Source: Pseudoduganella namucuonensis (GTDB taxonomy: Bacteria > Pseudomonadota > Gammaproteobacteria > Burkholderiales > Burkholderiaceae_D). Taken from it: 64,000 nt of DNA. A program made the translations under genes and the position numbers. The stretch lies in the NCBI RefSeq assembly GCF_900116645.1, contig NZ_FPBO01000040.1, positions 1 to 64,000 on the forward strand, read 5' to 3'. The notes below the pieces were generated by a model. It was not told the DNA's origin. It was given only the letters and a program-made list of their open reading frames with translations, and searched no databases. The first letter of the stretch is position 1. Every line of letters starts with the position of its first letter. Shown here piece by piece: positions 9,735 through 20,023 of the stretch.

Positions 9735-10235
9735 CTATTCGAACTGTATCCTGGTGACGTAATAGGCGCTGTAGGGATTGGCCTGCGCCTGCAGGGAGAT
9801 GCCGTCGATGGTCTTGCCGTCGGCGCCGATTTCCTTGAGCGGGACTTCGACGGCGGCCCAGGTCTTGGCCTTGGGGCGAATCACGAAATTCGATTCGATC
9901 GGCTTGCCGCCGGCCATGGCCTTGATCATCAGGTCCTGGCCGCCTTCGACGCCGCCGTTGATGATGAAGGTCAGCTTGGTGTAGCCCTCGGTGGAGAAGG
10001 CGTCGCGGTGCAGCAGCAGCGCGCTCCATGGATCGCCCTCCACCTTCACCGGTTTGCCCCCGCCGGCCGGCACGGACAGGGCCACCTTGGCCCAGCTCCA
10101 GTTCTGCCAGCCGTTCTTCAACTCGTCGTCATAGACGATGAAAGGCTTGCCCAGCGCCTGGGCGCCCGCGGGCTTGACCAGCAGCGCGGCGGCGAATCCC
10201 GCCATGGCGGCCAGCAATGTGCGACGTGTCTGCAT
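9735..10235 (-). CDS. Small secreted beta-sandwich protein, possibly carbohydrate-binding
   Basis: This 166-aa protein starts with MQTRRTLLAAMAG, a twin-arginine-looking export signal ending near AGAQA. The mature part has alternating hydrophobic strands and a WQNWSWAKVAL segment. That pattern suggests a single carbohydrate-binding-like jelly-roll module, similar in general style to the periplasmic domain of the AraC-type regulator encoded just downstream on the same strand. It has no catalytic domain. A role as a soluble glycan-binding protein that presents ligand to the neighbouring sensor is possible but unproven. Confidence 0.6.
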   Translation of the reverse strand: MQTRRTLLAAMAGFAAALLVKPAGAQALGKPFIVYDDELKNGWQNWSWAKVALSVPAGGGKPVKVEGDPWSALLLHRDAFSTEGYTKLTFIINGGVEGGQDLMIKAMAGGKPIESNFVIRPKAKTWAAVEVPLKEIGADGKTIDGISLQAQANPYSAYYVTRIQFE

Positions 10236-10329
10236 AGTTTGTCTCCTTGATGAAATTCTATGAAATCGTTTTCAGGAAAAACCATGGTAGCACAAACTTT
10301 TCTTTGGCAAGTGAAGATTTTGGGGGGCC

Positions 10330-11736
10330 TCAGCCGGCGGCCGCGCCGGCGGGGAAGCGCACGCGCGCGTCCAGGCCCTCCACCTGGCCGGGCGCGCCGC
10401 GGTTGCTCAATATGAGCCCGGCGCCCATGGAATCGGCGATCTCGGCGCAGATCGTCAGGCCGAGTCCCCCGCCCTGCGAGCTGTGGCAGCCGGCGAAGGC
10501 CTCGAACACGCGCATCTCGCGCTGGTTGGCGATGCCGGGGCCGCTGTCCCACACGCACAGTTCCACGCCGTCCTCCAGCGCCGCCACCCGTATCCCCAGG
10601 CGCGAGCCGGGCGGGGTGTGGCGGATGGCGTTGTGCAGCAGGTTGGAGACCATCTCGGTGGCCATCCAGCCGCGGCCCTCCACCTCGGCGCACTGCGCGT
10701 CCAGTTCGAAATCGAGGTCCTTGTCCGAGATCAGGGGCGACAGGTCGATCGCCACCTCGCGCGCGATGGCCGCCAGGTCGCAGCGCTCGCGCGTGCCCTG
10801 GCCGCGCATCTGCTCGATGCGCGCCAGCGACAGCAACTGGTTGGCCACGTTGGTCGCGCGCTCGACGGTGGCGCCCATTTCGCGCAGGGCCAGCTCGGGC
10901 GCGATGTCGCCGCGCGCGCCGGACTGCAGCTGCATCTTGAGCACCGCCAGCGGCGTGCGCAACTGGTGCGAGGCGTTGGCGACGAAGCGCTGCTGCAGGT
11001 CGACCGTGCGGTGCAGCCGCTCCATGTGCTCGTTCAGCGCGGCCACCATGGGCTGCAGCTCGCGCGGCGCCTGCGGCGCGCTCAGCGGCGACAGGTCGTC
11101 CTCCTGGCGCGCCGCCAGCTGCGCGCGCAGGCTCTCGATCGGGCGCAGCGCGCGCCCCACCACCAGCCAGGTGACCGCCGCCACCGTCAGCACCAGCAGC
11201 GTCTGGCGCAGCACGGTGCCCCACAGGATGTCGCGCACCGCGCCCTCGCGGAACGCCAGCGGCTCGGCGATCTGGATCACCACGTCGTCCTCCGGCAGGT
11301 GCCGCTTGGAAGGCTGCGCCACGGCGGCGATGCGCACCGGCGCGCTGCCGTAGCGGCCCTGGTACACCTTCAGCAGCGCCGGCACGGCGGGCCAGGCGGC
11401 GCCGGAGCCGAGGTAAGCCGGCAGGTCGCGGTCGCCGGCGATGTAGCGGCCCTGGCGGTCGCTGATGCGGTAGATCATGCGGGTGGAGAAGCCCGCCTCG
11501 TACACCTCCACCATGGCGTAGGAGACGCCGGTGCGCAGCTGGCCGCCCTCGAGCGAGATCTGGTCGCCGACCGAATAGGCGGTGGTGACCAGCATGCGGT
11601 CGTAGGCGGCGTTGGCGGTGTCTAGCGCGCTGCCGTACAGGTGGACGGCGCCGATGGCGATGAACAGCGCCAGCGGCCAGATGATGCCGGCCAGCAGAAA
11701 GCCGCGCAGCGAGCGGGCCTGGGGCGCGCGGCTCAT
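10330..11736 (-). CDS. Two-component sensor histidine kinase, TctE/QseC type
   Basis: The ATG at 11736 overlaps the stop of the response-regulator gene (ATGA), which fixes this start; the product is 468 aa. It has an N-terminal transmembrane helix, a periplasmic sensor domain of roughly 130 residues, a second helix and HAMP region, then a HisKA domain with the phospho-acceptor H257 (NASHQLRTPL). The HATPase domain shows an N-box (NLLHNAIRHTPPG) and G-boxes (DSGPGI, GGGLGL). All catalytic motifs are intact. It is co-transcribed with the upstream OmpR-type regulator and faces a porin/ABC-importer operon, so it probably senses the imported organic acid or sugar phosphate. Confidence 0.9.
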   Translation of the reverse strand: MSRAPQARSLRGFLLAGIIWPLALFIAIGAVHLYGSALDTANAAYDRMLVTTAYSVGDQISLEGGQLRTGVSYAMVEVYEAGFSTRMIYRISDRQGRYIAGDRDLPAYLGSGAAWPAVPALLKVYQGRYGSAPVRIAAVAQPSKRHLPEDDVVIQIAEPLAFREGAVRDILWGTVLRQTLLVLTVAAVTWLVVGRALRPIESLRAQLAARQEDDLSPLSAPQAPRELQPMVAALNEHMERLHRTVDLQQRFVANASHQLRTPLAVLKMQLQSGARGDIAPELALREMGATVERATNVANQLLSLARIEQMRGQGTRERCDLAAIAREVAIDLSPLISDKDLDFELDAQCAEVEGRGWMATEMVSNLLHNAIRHTPPGSRLGIRVAALEDGVELCVWDSGPGIANQREMRVFEAFAGCHSSQGGGLGLTICAEIADSMGAGLILSNRGAPGQVEGLDARVRFPAGAAAG

Positions 11737-12404
11737 GCGGCCGGCGCGGGACGCAGCAGGTAGCCCAGGCCGCGCAGGGTCATGATCTCGGTGCGGGTCG
11801 CCACCAGCTTCTTGCGCAGGCGGTGGATCACCACCTCGATCGCCTCCACCTGCACGTTGGCGTCGTCCGGGAACACCAGCTGCAGCAGGCGCTCGCGGTT
11901 GACGGCGTGGCCCGGGCGCGCCATCAGCGCCTTCAGCAAGGCCTGTTCGCGCGGCGTGAACTCGAGCGGCGCCTCGCCGTGGTAGAAGGCGCCGGAACCG
12001 CGGTCCAGGCGCAGCTGGCCGCATTTCTGCTGCGGCTCCTCGCCGCCCTTGCGCCGCAGCAGCGCGCGGATGCGCGCCTCCAGCTCCTCCAGGTCGAAGG
12101 GCTTGGCCAGGTAGTCGTCCGCGCCCGCGTTCAGGCCGGCCACCCGGTCGCCCACCGCGCCGCGCGCGGTCAGCACGATCACCGGCGTGGCTATGCCCTG
12201 GGCGCGGCTGCGCTGCAGGATGTGCAGGCCGTCCAGGCCGGGGATGTTCAGGTCCAGGATCACCAGGTCGCCCACCTGGTCGCGGATCAGCCGCAGCGCC
12301 TGGGTGCCGTCGCCGCAGGCCGTGACCTGGAATCCCCGCTTCTCCAGCGCGCGGGTGAGCGCCTTGGACATGTCGGCGTCGTCTTCAACTAGCAATATCT
12401 TCAT
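11733..12404 (-). CDS. OmpR-family response regulator, TctD/QseB type
   Basis: The 223-aa product starts MKILLVEDDADMSKAL, with the acidic pair, a phospho-acceptor aspartate in LVILDLNIPG (about residue 51) and the conserved lysine in LAKPFDLEEL, so the receiver is intact. A winged-helix DNA-binding domain follows and ends in LRGLGYLLRP. The open frame continues far upstream but only this part is a real protein. It overlaps the sensor kinase by 4 bases. The likely target is the divergent porin and ABC-importer operon, whose promoter region carries four 11-bp-spaced repeats. Confidence 0.92.
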   Translation of the reverse strand: MKILLVEDDADMSKALTRALEKRGFQVTACGDGTQALRLIRDQVGDLVILDLNIPGLDGLHILQRSRAQGIATPVIVLTARGAVGDRVAGLNAGADDYLAKPFDLEELEARIRALLRRKGGEEPQQKCGQLRLDRGSGAFYHGEAPLEFTPREQALLKALMARPGHAVNRERLLQLVFPDDANVQVEAIEVVIHRLRKKLVATRTEIMTLRGLGYLLRPAPAA

Positions 12405-12490
12405 GGTGGTGGCCGGTGGCTGTGGGGATTCGGGTTTATTGTAGCCCGCTGTATATTGCGCGTCAGCACTAACTTGGTCCGCCTTGCGGC

Positions 12491-12530
12491 TTGAAAGCGA
12501 TCTGAAAGGAAGCTGAAAGCCCGCTGCAAG
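12491..12530 (+). promoter_or_regulatory. Four direct repeats at 11-bp spacing, candidate response-regulator binding site
   Basis: TTGAAAG (12491), CTGAAAG (12502), CTGAAAG (12513) and CTGCAAG (12524) recur exactly every 11 bases. They lie between the divergent response-regulator gene and the porin gene. Tandem direct repeats on one DNA face at about 10-11 bp are how OmpR-family regulators usually bind. Assignment to the adjacent regulator is inference. Confidence 0.6.
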
Positions 12531-12683
12531 AAACCTGTCGTTTTCGGGCCTTGCCGGTTCGCAATTTCCACGAAGCTGCCCTAGACTCCGTTCCAGTCGT
12601 GTGTCACGCCGGGTCCGGCGGACGGATCGATCCCTTGAACGAAGCAGACAGAGGGCGCCCCGAGCGCTCCACAGGAGACCAGA

Positions 12684-13859
12684 ATGAAAAAACATAGCGT
12701 GACGATGGCGGGTGCGGCGCTGGCCGTGTTGGCGGCGATGCCGGGCGCGCAAGCCCAGTCGGGACTGCAAACCACCGTGTACGGCGTGGCCGACGCCCAG
12801 TTCGAGCACATCGACGCGGTGGGCGCCGCCGTGCCGGCGCAGGACAAGCCGGGCCGCTTCCGCCTCAGCAACGTCAGCTCGGAGCTGGGCATCAAGGCCA
12901 GCCTGCCGCTGGGCCGGGGCATGACCGGGCTGGCCCAGTACACCACCGGCATCTCGGTCGACAACGCCAACGGCAGCACCAGCGGCGGCATGTTCGGCAG
13001 CGCCAAGGACGTCTTCGTCGGCATCGCCTTCGACGGCGTCGGCACCCTCAAGCTGGGCCGCATGACGGCGGCGGCCCGCTGGAACAGCGGCACCGCCGAC
13101 TTCTCGCCGATGGGCGCCGGCGTGCAGGACAACCAGGGCATGTTGTCGGGCAACAGCGGCCAGTCCGTCACCGGCCCGCAGTTCAACGTCCGCTTCGACA
13201 ACACGCTGGGCTTCGAATCGGCCCGCTTCCACGGCCTGTCGGCGCGCGCCTACTTCAGCGCCAATGAGAACAAGAGCGCGGCCGGCACCGCCACCAGCCC
13301 GCACCTGGACGACAAGAGCTACAGCCTGGGCCTGCAATACGTGGCCGGCCCGCTGGACCTGCGCGTATCGCACGAGGTGCGCGCCGACAAGGGCACGCTG
13401 AACGGCTCCACCGACCGCGACACCAGCGACCGCGACCTGCGCCTCGGCGTGCGCTACACCTTGGGCACCGGCACCATCCTGGCGCTGGGCTACGACCGCA
13501 TGCGCATGAGCGACCCGAACGCCACCGGCACCGCCAAGACCCGGCTCAGCAAGACCGGCGTGGTGTTCGGCGCCAGGCACGTGTTCGGCCCGCACGTGGT
13601 GTACGGCGGCTACGGCGTGGGCAGCGACGTCAAGTGCGCCCACGGCAACGGCAGCTTCTGCAACGGCGCCGACACCGGCGCGCGCAACGCCGTGATCGCC
13701 TACCAGTACGTGTTCGACAAGCAAATGCTGGCCGAGACCTTCGTCGCCATCGTCGACAACGAGGCGCGCGGCAAGTACGACTTCGACGCCGGCGGCGTCG
13801 GCCCGGCGACCGGCGCCAAGTCGCGCGCCGTGGGGGCCGGCCTGCGCTACGCCTTCTAA
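12684..13859 (+). CDS. Gram-negative outer-membrane porin
   Basis: This 391-aa protein has a Sec signal peptide (ending GAQAQS), a first strand TTVYGVADAQFEH typical of beta-proteobacterial trimeric porins, the internal pattern LKLGRMTAAARWNSG, and a C-terminal phenylalanine (GLRYAF), which is the outer-membrane assembly signal. A ribosome site (CAGGAGACCAGA) precedes the ATG. It is the first gene of an operon followed by a periplasmic binding protein, fused permease and ATPase, so it probably lets that importer's substrate cross the outer membrane. Confidence 0.92.
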   Translation: MKKHSVTMAGAALAVLAAMPGAQAQSGLQTTVYGVADAQFEHIDAVGAAVPAQDKPGRFRLSNVSSELGIKASLPLGRGMTGLAQYTTGISVDNANGSTSGGMFGSAKDVFVGIAFDGVGTLKLGRMTAAARWNSGTADFSPMGAGVQDNQGMLSGNSGQSVTGPQFNVRFDNTLGFESARFHGLSARAYFSANENKSAAGTATSPHLDDKSYSLGLQYVAGPLDLRVSHEVRADKGTLNGSTDRDTSDRDLRLGVRYTLGTGTILALGYDRMRMSDPNATGTAKTRLSKTGVVFGARHVFGPHVVYGGYGVGSDVKCAHGNGSFCNGADTGARNAVIAYQYVFDKQMLAETFVAIVDNEARGKYDFDAGGVGPATGAKSRAVGAGLRYAF

Positions 13860-13884
13860 CGAAAAAACACAACAAGGAGACGAC

Positions 13885-14916
13885 ATGAAACCATCCCTAT
13901 CGCGCCTCGCCCTGCCCGCGCTGCTGGCAAGCGTCGCCGCCCCCGCCCTGGCGGCCGACGCCGGCTCGCTGAACATCATCTGCGGCGTCCAGGCCGAATG
14001 GTGCAGCCTGGTGCAAACCACTTTTTCGCGCACCACCGGCATCAAGGTGAACCTGGTGGCCAAGGGCGGCGGCGAGGCGCTGGCGCAGATCTCGGCCGAG
14101 AGCGCCAACCCGAAGACCGACGTCTGGTTCGGCGGCACCGGCGACCCGCACCTGCAGGCGGCCGAGAAGGACCTGACGCTGGCCTACCAGTCGCCCAACA
14201 TCAACCTGCTGCGCGACTGGGCGGTGAACCAGGCCAAGCAGTCCGGCTACAAGACGGTGGGCATCTATTCCGGCCCGCTGGGCATCGCCTACAACACCGA
14301 GCTGCTGGCCAAGAAGAAGCTGGCCGCGCCGCTGTGCTGGACCGACCTGATCCAGCCGCAGTACAAGGGCGAGGTGCAGATGGCCAACCCCAACTCGTCC
14401 GGCACCGCCTACATGGCCATCGCCACGCTGGTGCAGATCACCGGCGAGGACAAGGCCTTCGAGTACCTGAAGGCGCTGCACAAGAACATCAGCCAGTACC
14501 CGCGCTCCGGCTCGGGTCCGCTGAAGAACGTGTCGCACGGCGAGAACACCATCGCGGTGGGCTGGATCCACGACGTGCCGGGCGAGGTGATGCAGGGCTT
14601 CCCGGTCAAGAGCGCGGCGCCGTGCGAGGGCACCGGCTACGAGGTCGGCTCGATGTCCATCGTCAAGGGCGCGCGCAACCTGGCCAACGCCAAGAAGTTC
14701 TACGACTGGGCGCTGACCGCGCCGGCGCAGGAGCTGGGCCTGGCGGCCAAGCAGTTCCAGCTGCCGGCCAACACGGCGGCCAAGGTCGACCCGCGGGTGC
14801 CGGACGTCAAACGCATCAAGCTGATCAACTACGACTTCGCCAAATACGGCAAGGCCGCCGAGCGCAAGCGCCTGCTTGAACGCTGGGAAAAGGAAGTCAA
14901 CGGCGGCGCCAACTAA
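13885..14916 (+). CDS. Periplasmic substrate-binding protein of an AfuABC/FbpABC-type ABC importer
   Basis: The 343-aa protein has a signal peptide ending APALAADA and the fold signatures of the iron/sugar-phosphate/thiamine binding-protein family: SLNIICGVQAEWC, the hinge-region motif TDVWFGGTGDPHLQAAEK and SGPLGIAYN. The gene starts 25 bases after the porin stop with an AAGGAGA ribosome site. Family members once annotated as ferric-binding proteins can carry hexose phosphates (AfuA) or phosphoglycerate. The paired TctDE-like regulator and dedicated porin suggest an anionic organic substrate rather than iron, but this is inferred. Confidence 0.85.
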   Translation: MKPSLSRLALPALLASVAAPALAADAGSLNIICGVQAEWCSLVQTTFSRTTGIKVNLVAKGGGEALAQISAESANPKTDVWFGGTGDPHLQAAEKDLTLAYQSPNINLLRDWAVNQAKQSGYKTVGIYSGPLGIAYNTELLAKKKLAAPLCWTDLIQPQYKGEVQMANPNSSGTAYMAIATLVQITGEDKAFEYLKALHKNISQYPRSGSGPLKNVSHGENTIAVGWIHDVPGEVMQGFPVKSAAPCEGTGYEVGSMSIVKGARNLANAKKFYDWALTAPAQELGLAAKQFQLPANTAAKVDPRVPDVKRIKLINYDFAKYGKAAERKRLLERWEKEVNGGAN

Positions 14917-15007
14917 GGGCGCGCCATGCGGCGGTGATCACGCGGCGCCACCCCGGCGCCGCCACCGCGGGCAATGACCGGGCCGAGGCCCGCACAGGAA
15001 AAACATC

Positions 15008-17239
15008 ATGAAACGAAACACACTCCATAGCGGCGCGGCGCTAGGCTGGGCCACGCTCGCCATCGCCGCCGCGCTGCTGCTGCCGTGGTACGCCATGCCG
15101 GACGCCGGCTGGCTGCGCGACTACCCCGCCGTCTTCGGCGACCCCGCCTCGGCCCCCGGCTGGCTGCAGGCCAGCCGCGGCCGCTTCTGGCTCTGGCTGC
15201 CGCTGGCCGCGCCGCTGGCGGCCCTGCTGGCGCCGCTGTGCGCCGGCCGCCGCCAGCAGGGCCTGCTGCTGGCGGCGGCCGGCGGCCTGGGACTGGCCGG
15301 CCTGCTGGGCGCAGGCTTCGCGATCGGCCCTCAAGGCTGGGTCTGGTTTGGCTGGCAGGACGGCGCGCTGGCACTGCCGGTCGGCCAGCCCGGCCTGGGC
15401 TGGGGCGGCGCGCTGACGCTGCTGTCCCTGCTGATGCTGCTGGCGACCGGCGTGGCCCGCCTGGGCTATTTCCAGGGCAACGAATTCGTGTCCGGCGCGG
15501 TGGTGCTGTGCTCGGCGCTGCTGATCCTGTTCATCGCCGCCCCGGTGCTCAAGTCGCTGGCCGGCGCCTTCCTGGACGAGGCCGGCCGCGTCAGCGCGGC
15601 CGAGGCCTGGTCCCGGCTGGCCAGCGACCGCATCTGGAACCTGGGCTGCCTGCAAGGGCGGGCCAGTTGCGGCGTGGCCTGGAACACGCTGGCGCTGGCG
15701 CTGGCCACGGCCGCCGGCACCACCGTGCTGGGCACGCTGCTGGCGCTGCTCACCGAGCGCTCGCTGGTGCGCGCCAGGCCGCTGGTGCGGGTGCTGTCCA
15801 CGCTGCCCATCGTCACGCCGCCGTTCGTGGTCGGCCTGGGCCTGATCCTGCTGTTCGGCCGCGCCGGCCTGGTCAACCAGGGCCTGGAGCAGCTGTTCGG
15901 CATCGAGCCCTCGCGCTGGTTCTACAGCGCCAAGGGCGTGTGGCTGGCGCAGATGATCGCCTTCACGCCGATCGCCTACATGATGATGCGCAGCGTCGCC
16001 CAGTCGATCGCCCCCACGCTGGAGGAGGCCGCCCAGACCCTGCGCGCCCAGCCCATGCGCGCCTTCATGACCGTGACCCTGCCCCTGCTCGGGCCGGGCC
16101 TGGCCAACGCCTTCCTGGTCGGCTTCATCGAATCGATGGCCGACTTCGGCAACCCCATCGTGGTGGGCGGCCAGTTCGCCGTGCTGTCGACCGAGATCTT
16201 CTTCGCCATCGTCGGCGCCCAGCTCGACCAGGGCCGCGCCGCCGCGCTGGCGCTGGTGCTGAGCGCCTTCGCGCTGGCCGTGTTCGTGCTGCAGCGCATG
16301 GCGCTGGGCAAGGGCAGCTACACCAGCATGTCCGGCAAGGGCGACAACGGCATCCCGCCGCCGCTGCCGGCGCCGGTGCGCCGCGCCGCGATGGCCGTCG
16401 CCATGCCGTGGCTGGCCTTCACCGCCGTCATCTACCTGTTCGCCTTCGCCGGCGGCTTCGTCAAGCTGTGGGGGCGCGACTTCAGCTTCACGCTGCAGCA
16501 CTTCCACACCGCCTTCGGCCTCGAATGGGACCACGGCTTGGTGTGGCTGGGCGCGGGCTGGGATTCGCTGTGGACCACGCTGCGCCTGGCCGGCATGGCC
16601 TCGCCGCTGACCGCGCTGCTGGGATTGCTGATGGCCTACCTGCTGGCGCGGGTGCAATTCCGCGGCCGCGGCCTGTTCGAGTTCGGCGCGCTGCTGGCCT
16701 TCGCCGTGCCGGGCACGGTGCTGGGGGTGGCCTATGTGCTGGCCTTCAACGTGCCGCCGTTCGAGCTGACCGGCACCGGCCTGATCATCCTGCTGTGCTT
16801 CGTGTTCCGCAACCTGCCGGTCAGCATCCGCGCCGGCACGGCGGCCTTGAAGCAGATCGACAAGAGCCTGGACGAGGCCTCCTCCATGCTGGGCGCCTCC
16901 ACCGTGACGACCATGCGGCGCGTGATGCTGCCGCTGCTGCGCCCGGCGCTGGTGGCCTCGCTGGTGTACGGCTTCGTGCGCGCCATGACCACCGTGTCCT
17001 CGGTGATCTTCCTGGTCAGCGCCGAGTACGAGCTGGCCACCACCTTCATCATCGGCCGGGTCGGCAACGGCGAGTACGGCGTGGCGCTGGCCTATTGCAC
17101 GGTGCTGACGGTGCTGATGCTGTCGGCCACCGCCATGGTGCAGTGGCTGGTGGGCGAACGCAAGCTGGGACGCCGCGCCGCGGCGACGGCGGACGACAAG
17201 GCCGAGGCGGCCCCGGCGATGGCCGCGGCCCGGCCATAA
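15008..17239 (+). CDS. Fused ABC-importer permease (AfuB/FbpB type)
   Basis: This 743-aa inner-membrane protein contains two fused permease modules, each with a cytoplasmic EAA-type loop that docks the ATPase: EEAAQTLRAQPMRAFMTVTL near residue 340 and DEASSMLGASTVTTMRRVML near residue 625. About twelve or more hydrophobic segments are visible, including extra helices in the first 150 residues. Such double-length permeases are normal for the AfuB/SfuB family. It lies between the binding protein and ATPase of the same system. Confidence 0.9.
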   Translation: MKRNTLHSGAALGWATLAIAAALLLPWYAMPDAGWLRDYPAVFGDPASAPGWLQASRGRFWLWLPLAAPLAALLAPLCAGRRQQGLLLAAAGGLGLAGLLGAGFAIGPQGWVWFGWQDGALALPVGQPGLGWGGALTLLSLLMLLATGVARLGYFQGNEFVSGAVVLCSALLILFIAAPVLKSLAGAFLDEAGRVSAAEAWSRLASDRIWNLGCLQGRASCGVAWNTLALALATAAGTTVLGTLLALLTERSLVRARPLVRVLSTLPIVTPPFVVGLGLILLFGRAGLVNQGLEQLFGIEPSRWFYSAKGVWLAQMIAFTPIAYMMMRSVAQSIAPTLEEAAQTLRAQPMRAFMTVTLPLLGPGLANAFLVGFIESMADFGNPIVVGGQFAVLSTEIFFAIVGAQLDQGRAAALALVLSAFALAVFVLQRMALGKGSYTSMSGKGDNGIPPPLPAPVRRAAMAVAMPWLAFTAVIYLFAFAGGFVKLWGRDFSFTLQHFHTAFGLEWDHGLVWLGAGWDSLWTTLRLAGMASPLTALLGLLMAYLLARVQFRGRGLFEFGALLAFAVPGTVLGVAYVLAFNVPPFELTGTGLIILLCFVFRNLPVSIRAGTAALKQIDKSLDEASSMLGASTVTTMRRVMLPLLRPALVASLVYGFVRAMTTVSSVIFLVSAEYELATTFIIGRVGNGEYGVALAYCTVLTVLMLSATAMVQWLVGERKLGRRAAATADDKAEAAPAMAAARP

Positions 17240-17261
17240 CGAGAACAGACAGGAGCACATC

Positions 17262-18302
<1,041 letters not shown>

Positions 18303-18337
18303 GCCCCCCTCCCCCTCCCCGCCGCGAGGACATGATC

Positions 18338-19990
18338 ATGACCCTGATCGCGAATCTCCGTATCGGCGCCCGCCTGGCGCTGGGTTTCGGGCTGGTGCTG
18401 CTGTGCGCGGCCAGCCTCTTGGGCATAGGCTTGTGGCGCATGGCCGCGCTGCAGGACGACACCGAGCACATCGTCGGCGTCCGCCTCGCCAGCCTGAACG
18501 CGGCGCTGCAAATGCGCCACCAGGGCGCGGCGCTGGCGCTGGCGCTGCGCCAGCTGGCCGCGCCCACCGATGCCCGCGAGGGCGCCGAGGCCGGCGGCCA
18601 GTTGGCCGCCTTGCTGGCCGCCTACGACGACGCCGAACGCGCCCTGGCGGGCTCGGCGAACTCCGCCGGCGCGGCGGCCGACGCCGGCGCGCTGGCGGCG
18701 GTGCGCCAGAGCCGGGACGCGCTGGCGCCGGTGCTGGCCCGGGTGCGGGCGCTGGTCGCGGCGGGCAACTACTTCGACGCCGCCGCCGTCTACAAGGGCG
18801 ACTTCGCGCCGGCGCACGCGCACTGGATCGCCCGGCTGGCCGCGCTGGCCGGGAGCGAGCAGGCCGCCATGGCGGCGACCCGCGACCGCTCTCGGGTGCA
18901 CTACCGGGAGGCGCGGGCCGGCATGCTGGCGGTGGGCCTGCTGGCGCTGCTGTTCGGCGCCGCGTGCGCGCTCTACATCACCCGTTCCATCGCCGCGCCG
19001 CTGCGCGAGGCGGCCCGCGTCGCCGACAGCATCGCCGCCGGCGACCTGGCGGTGGCGATCGGCGACAGCGGCGGCGAGGCCGGGCAGCTGCTGCGCGCGC
19101 TCAAGCTGATGCGCGACAAGCTGGCGCGGGCGATGGCGCAGATCACCGCCGCCAGTTCGGCGGTGTCGGCGGCGGCGACCGGCATCGCCGACGGCAACGC
19201 CGACCTGTCCGAGCGCACCGGGCGCCAGGCCGGCGCGCTGCGCCAGTCCACGGCGGCGATGCGGCAGCTGGCCGGCACGGTGCGCGCCAACGCCGACGAC
19301 GCGCGCCAGGCCAGCGCCGCCGGCGACGAGGCGCGCGACAGCGCGCTGCGCGGCAGCGCGGCGGCCGGGCGCGTGTCGGACACCATGGCCGCGATCAAAT
19401 CGAGCTCCGACAAGATCGTCGGCCACGTCGCCGTGATCGACTCGATCGCCTTCCAGACCAACCTGCTGGCCCTGAACGCCGCCGTGGAGGCGGCGCGCGC
19501 CGGCGAGACCGGCCGCGGCTTCGCCGTGGTGGCCGGCGAGGTGCGCGCGCTGGCCCAGCGCACGGCCGGCGCGGCGCGCGAGATCAGGACGCTGATCGGC
19601 GCCTCGGCGGCCCAGGTGGACCATGGCCACGCGCAGGTGAACGAGGCGGCGGCGACCATGGCCGACATCCTCGCCGCCGTCACGCGGGTGGCCGCGCTGA
19701 TGCGGCAGATCTCGGCCGCCAGCCGAGAGCAGAGCGACGGCATCGGCCAAGTCGGCGCGGTGCTGGGTGACATGGAGGCCATCACGCGCGAGAACGCGGC
19801 GCTGGTGGTGCGGGCGGCGGCCGCCGCCGAGGAGCTGCGCGCGCAGTCGGCGCAGCTGGTGCTGGCGGTGGCGCGCTTCGAAACGGGCGGCCATGCGCGG
19901 CGGGAGCCGGAGCAGCGGCGCCCGTTTACGCCGCCAACGCGCCTGCCGGCGCGGGCGGGCGAGGCGCCGGCCGCGCGCATGCCGGCGTAA
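18338..19990 (+). CDS. Methyl-accepting chemotaxis protein
   Basis: I chose the ATG at 18338 (550 aa) because GAGGA at 18326-18330 lies 7 bases upstream; the ATG at 18332 is too close to it. The protein has an N-terminal transmembrane helix (LALGFGLVLLCAASLLGIGL), a periplasmic domain rich in alanine that looks like a four-helix bundle, a second helix near residues 195-212, a HAMP linker and the signalling hairpin (SIAFQTNLLALNAAVEAARA, residues about 366-385). It follows the ABC importer by 35 bases and could report on that system's substrate, but may be independent. Confidence 0.9.
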   Translation: MTLIANLRIGARLALGFGLVLLCAASLLGIGLWRMAALQDDTEHIVGVRLASLNAALQMRHQGAALALALRQLAAPTDAREGAEAGGQLAALLAAYDDAERALAGSANSAGAAADAGALAAVRQSRDALAPVLARVRALVAAGNYFDAAAVYKGDFAPAHAHWIARLAALAGSEQAAMAATRDRSRVHYREARAGMLAVGLLALLFGAACALYITRSIAAPLREAARVADSIAAGDLAVAIGDSGGEAGQLLRALKLMRDKLARAMAQITAASSAVSAAATGIADGNADLSERTGRQAGALRQSTAAMRQLAGTVRANADDARQASAAGDEARDSALRGSAAAGRVSDTMAAIKSSSDKIVGHVAVIDSIAFQTNLLALNAAVEAARAGETGRGFAVVAGEVRALAQRTAGAAREIRTLIGASAAQVDHGHAQVNEAAATMADILAAVTRVAALMRQISAASREQSDGIGQVGAVLGDMEAITRENAALVVRAAAAAEELRAQSAQLVLAVARFETGGHARREPEQRRPFTPPTRLPARAGEAPAARMPA

Positions 19991-20023
19991 GCCGGCCGGG
20001 CGCGGCGAGGGTGATGGGAAGGC

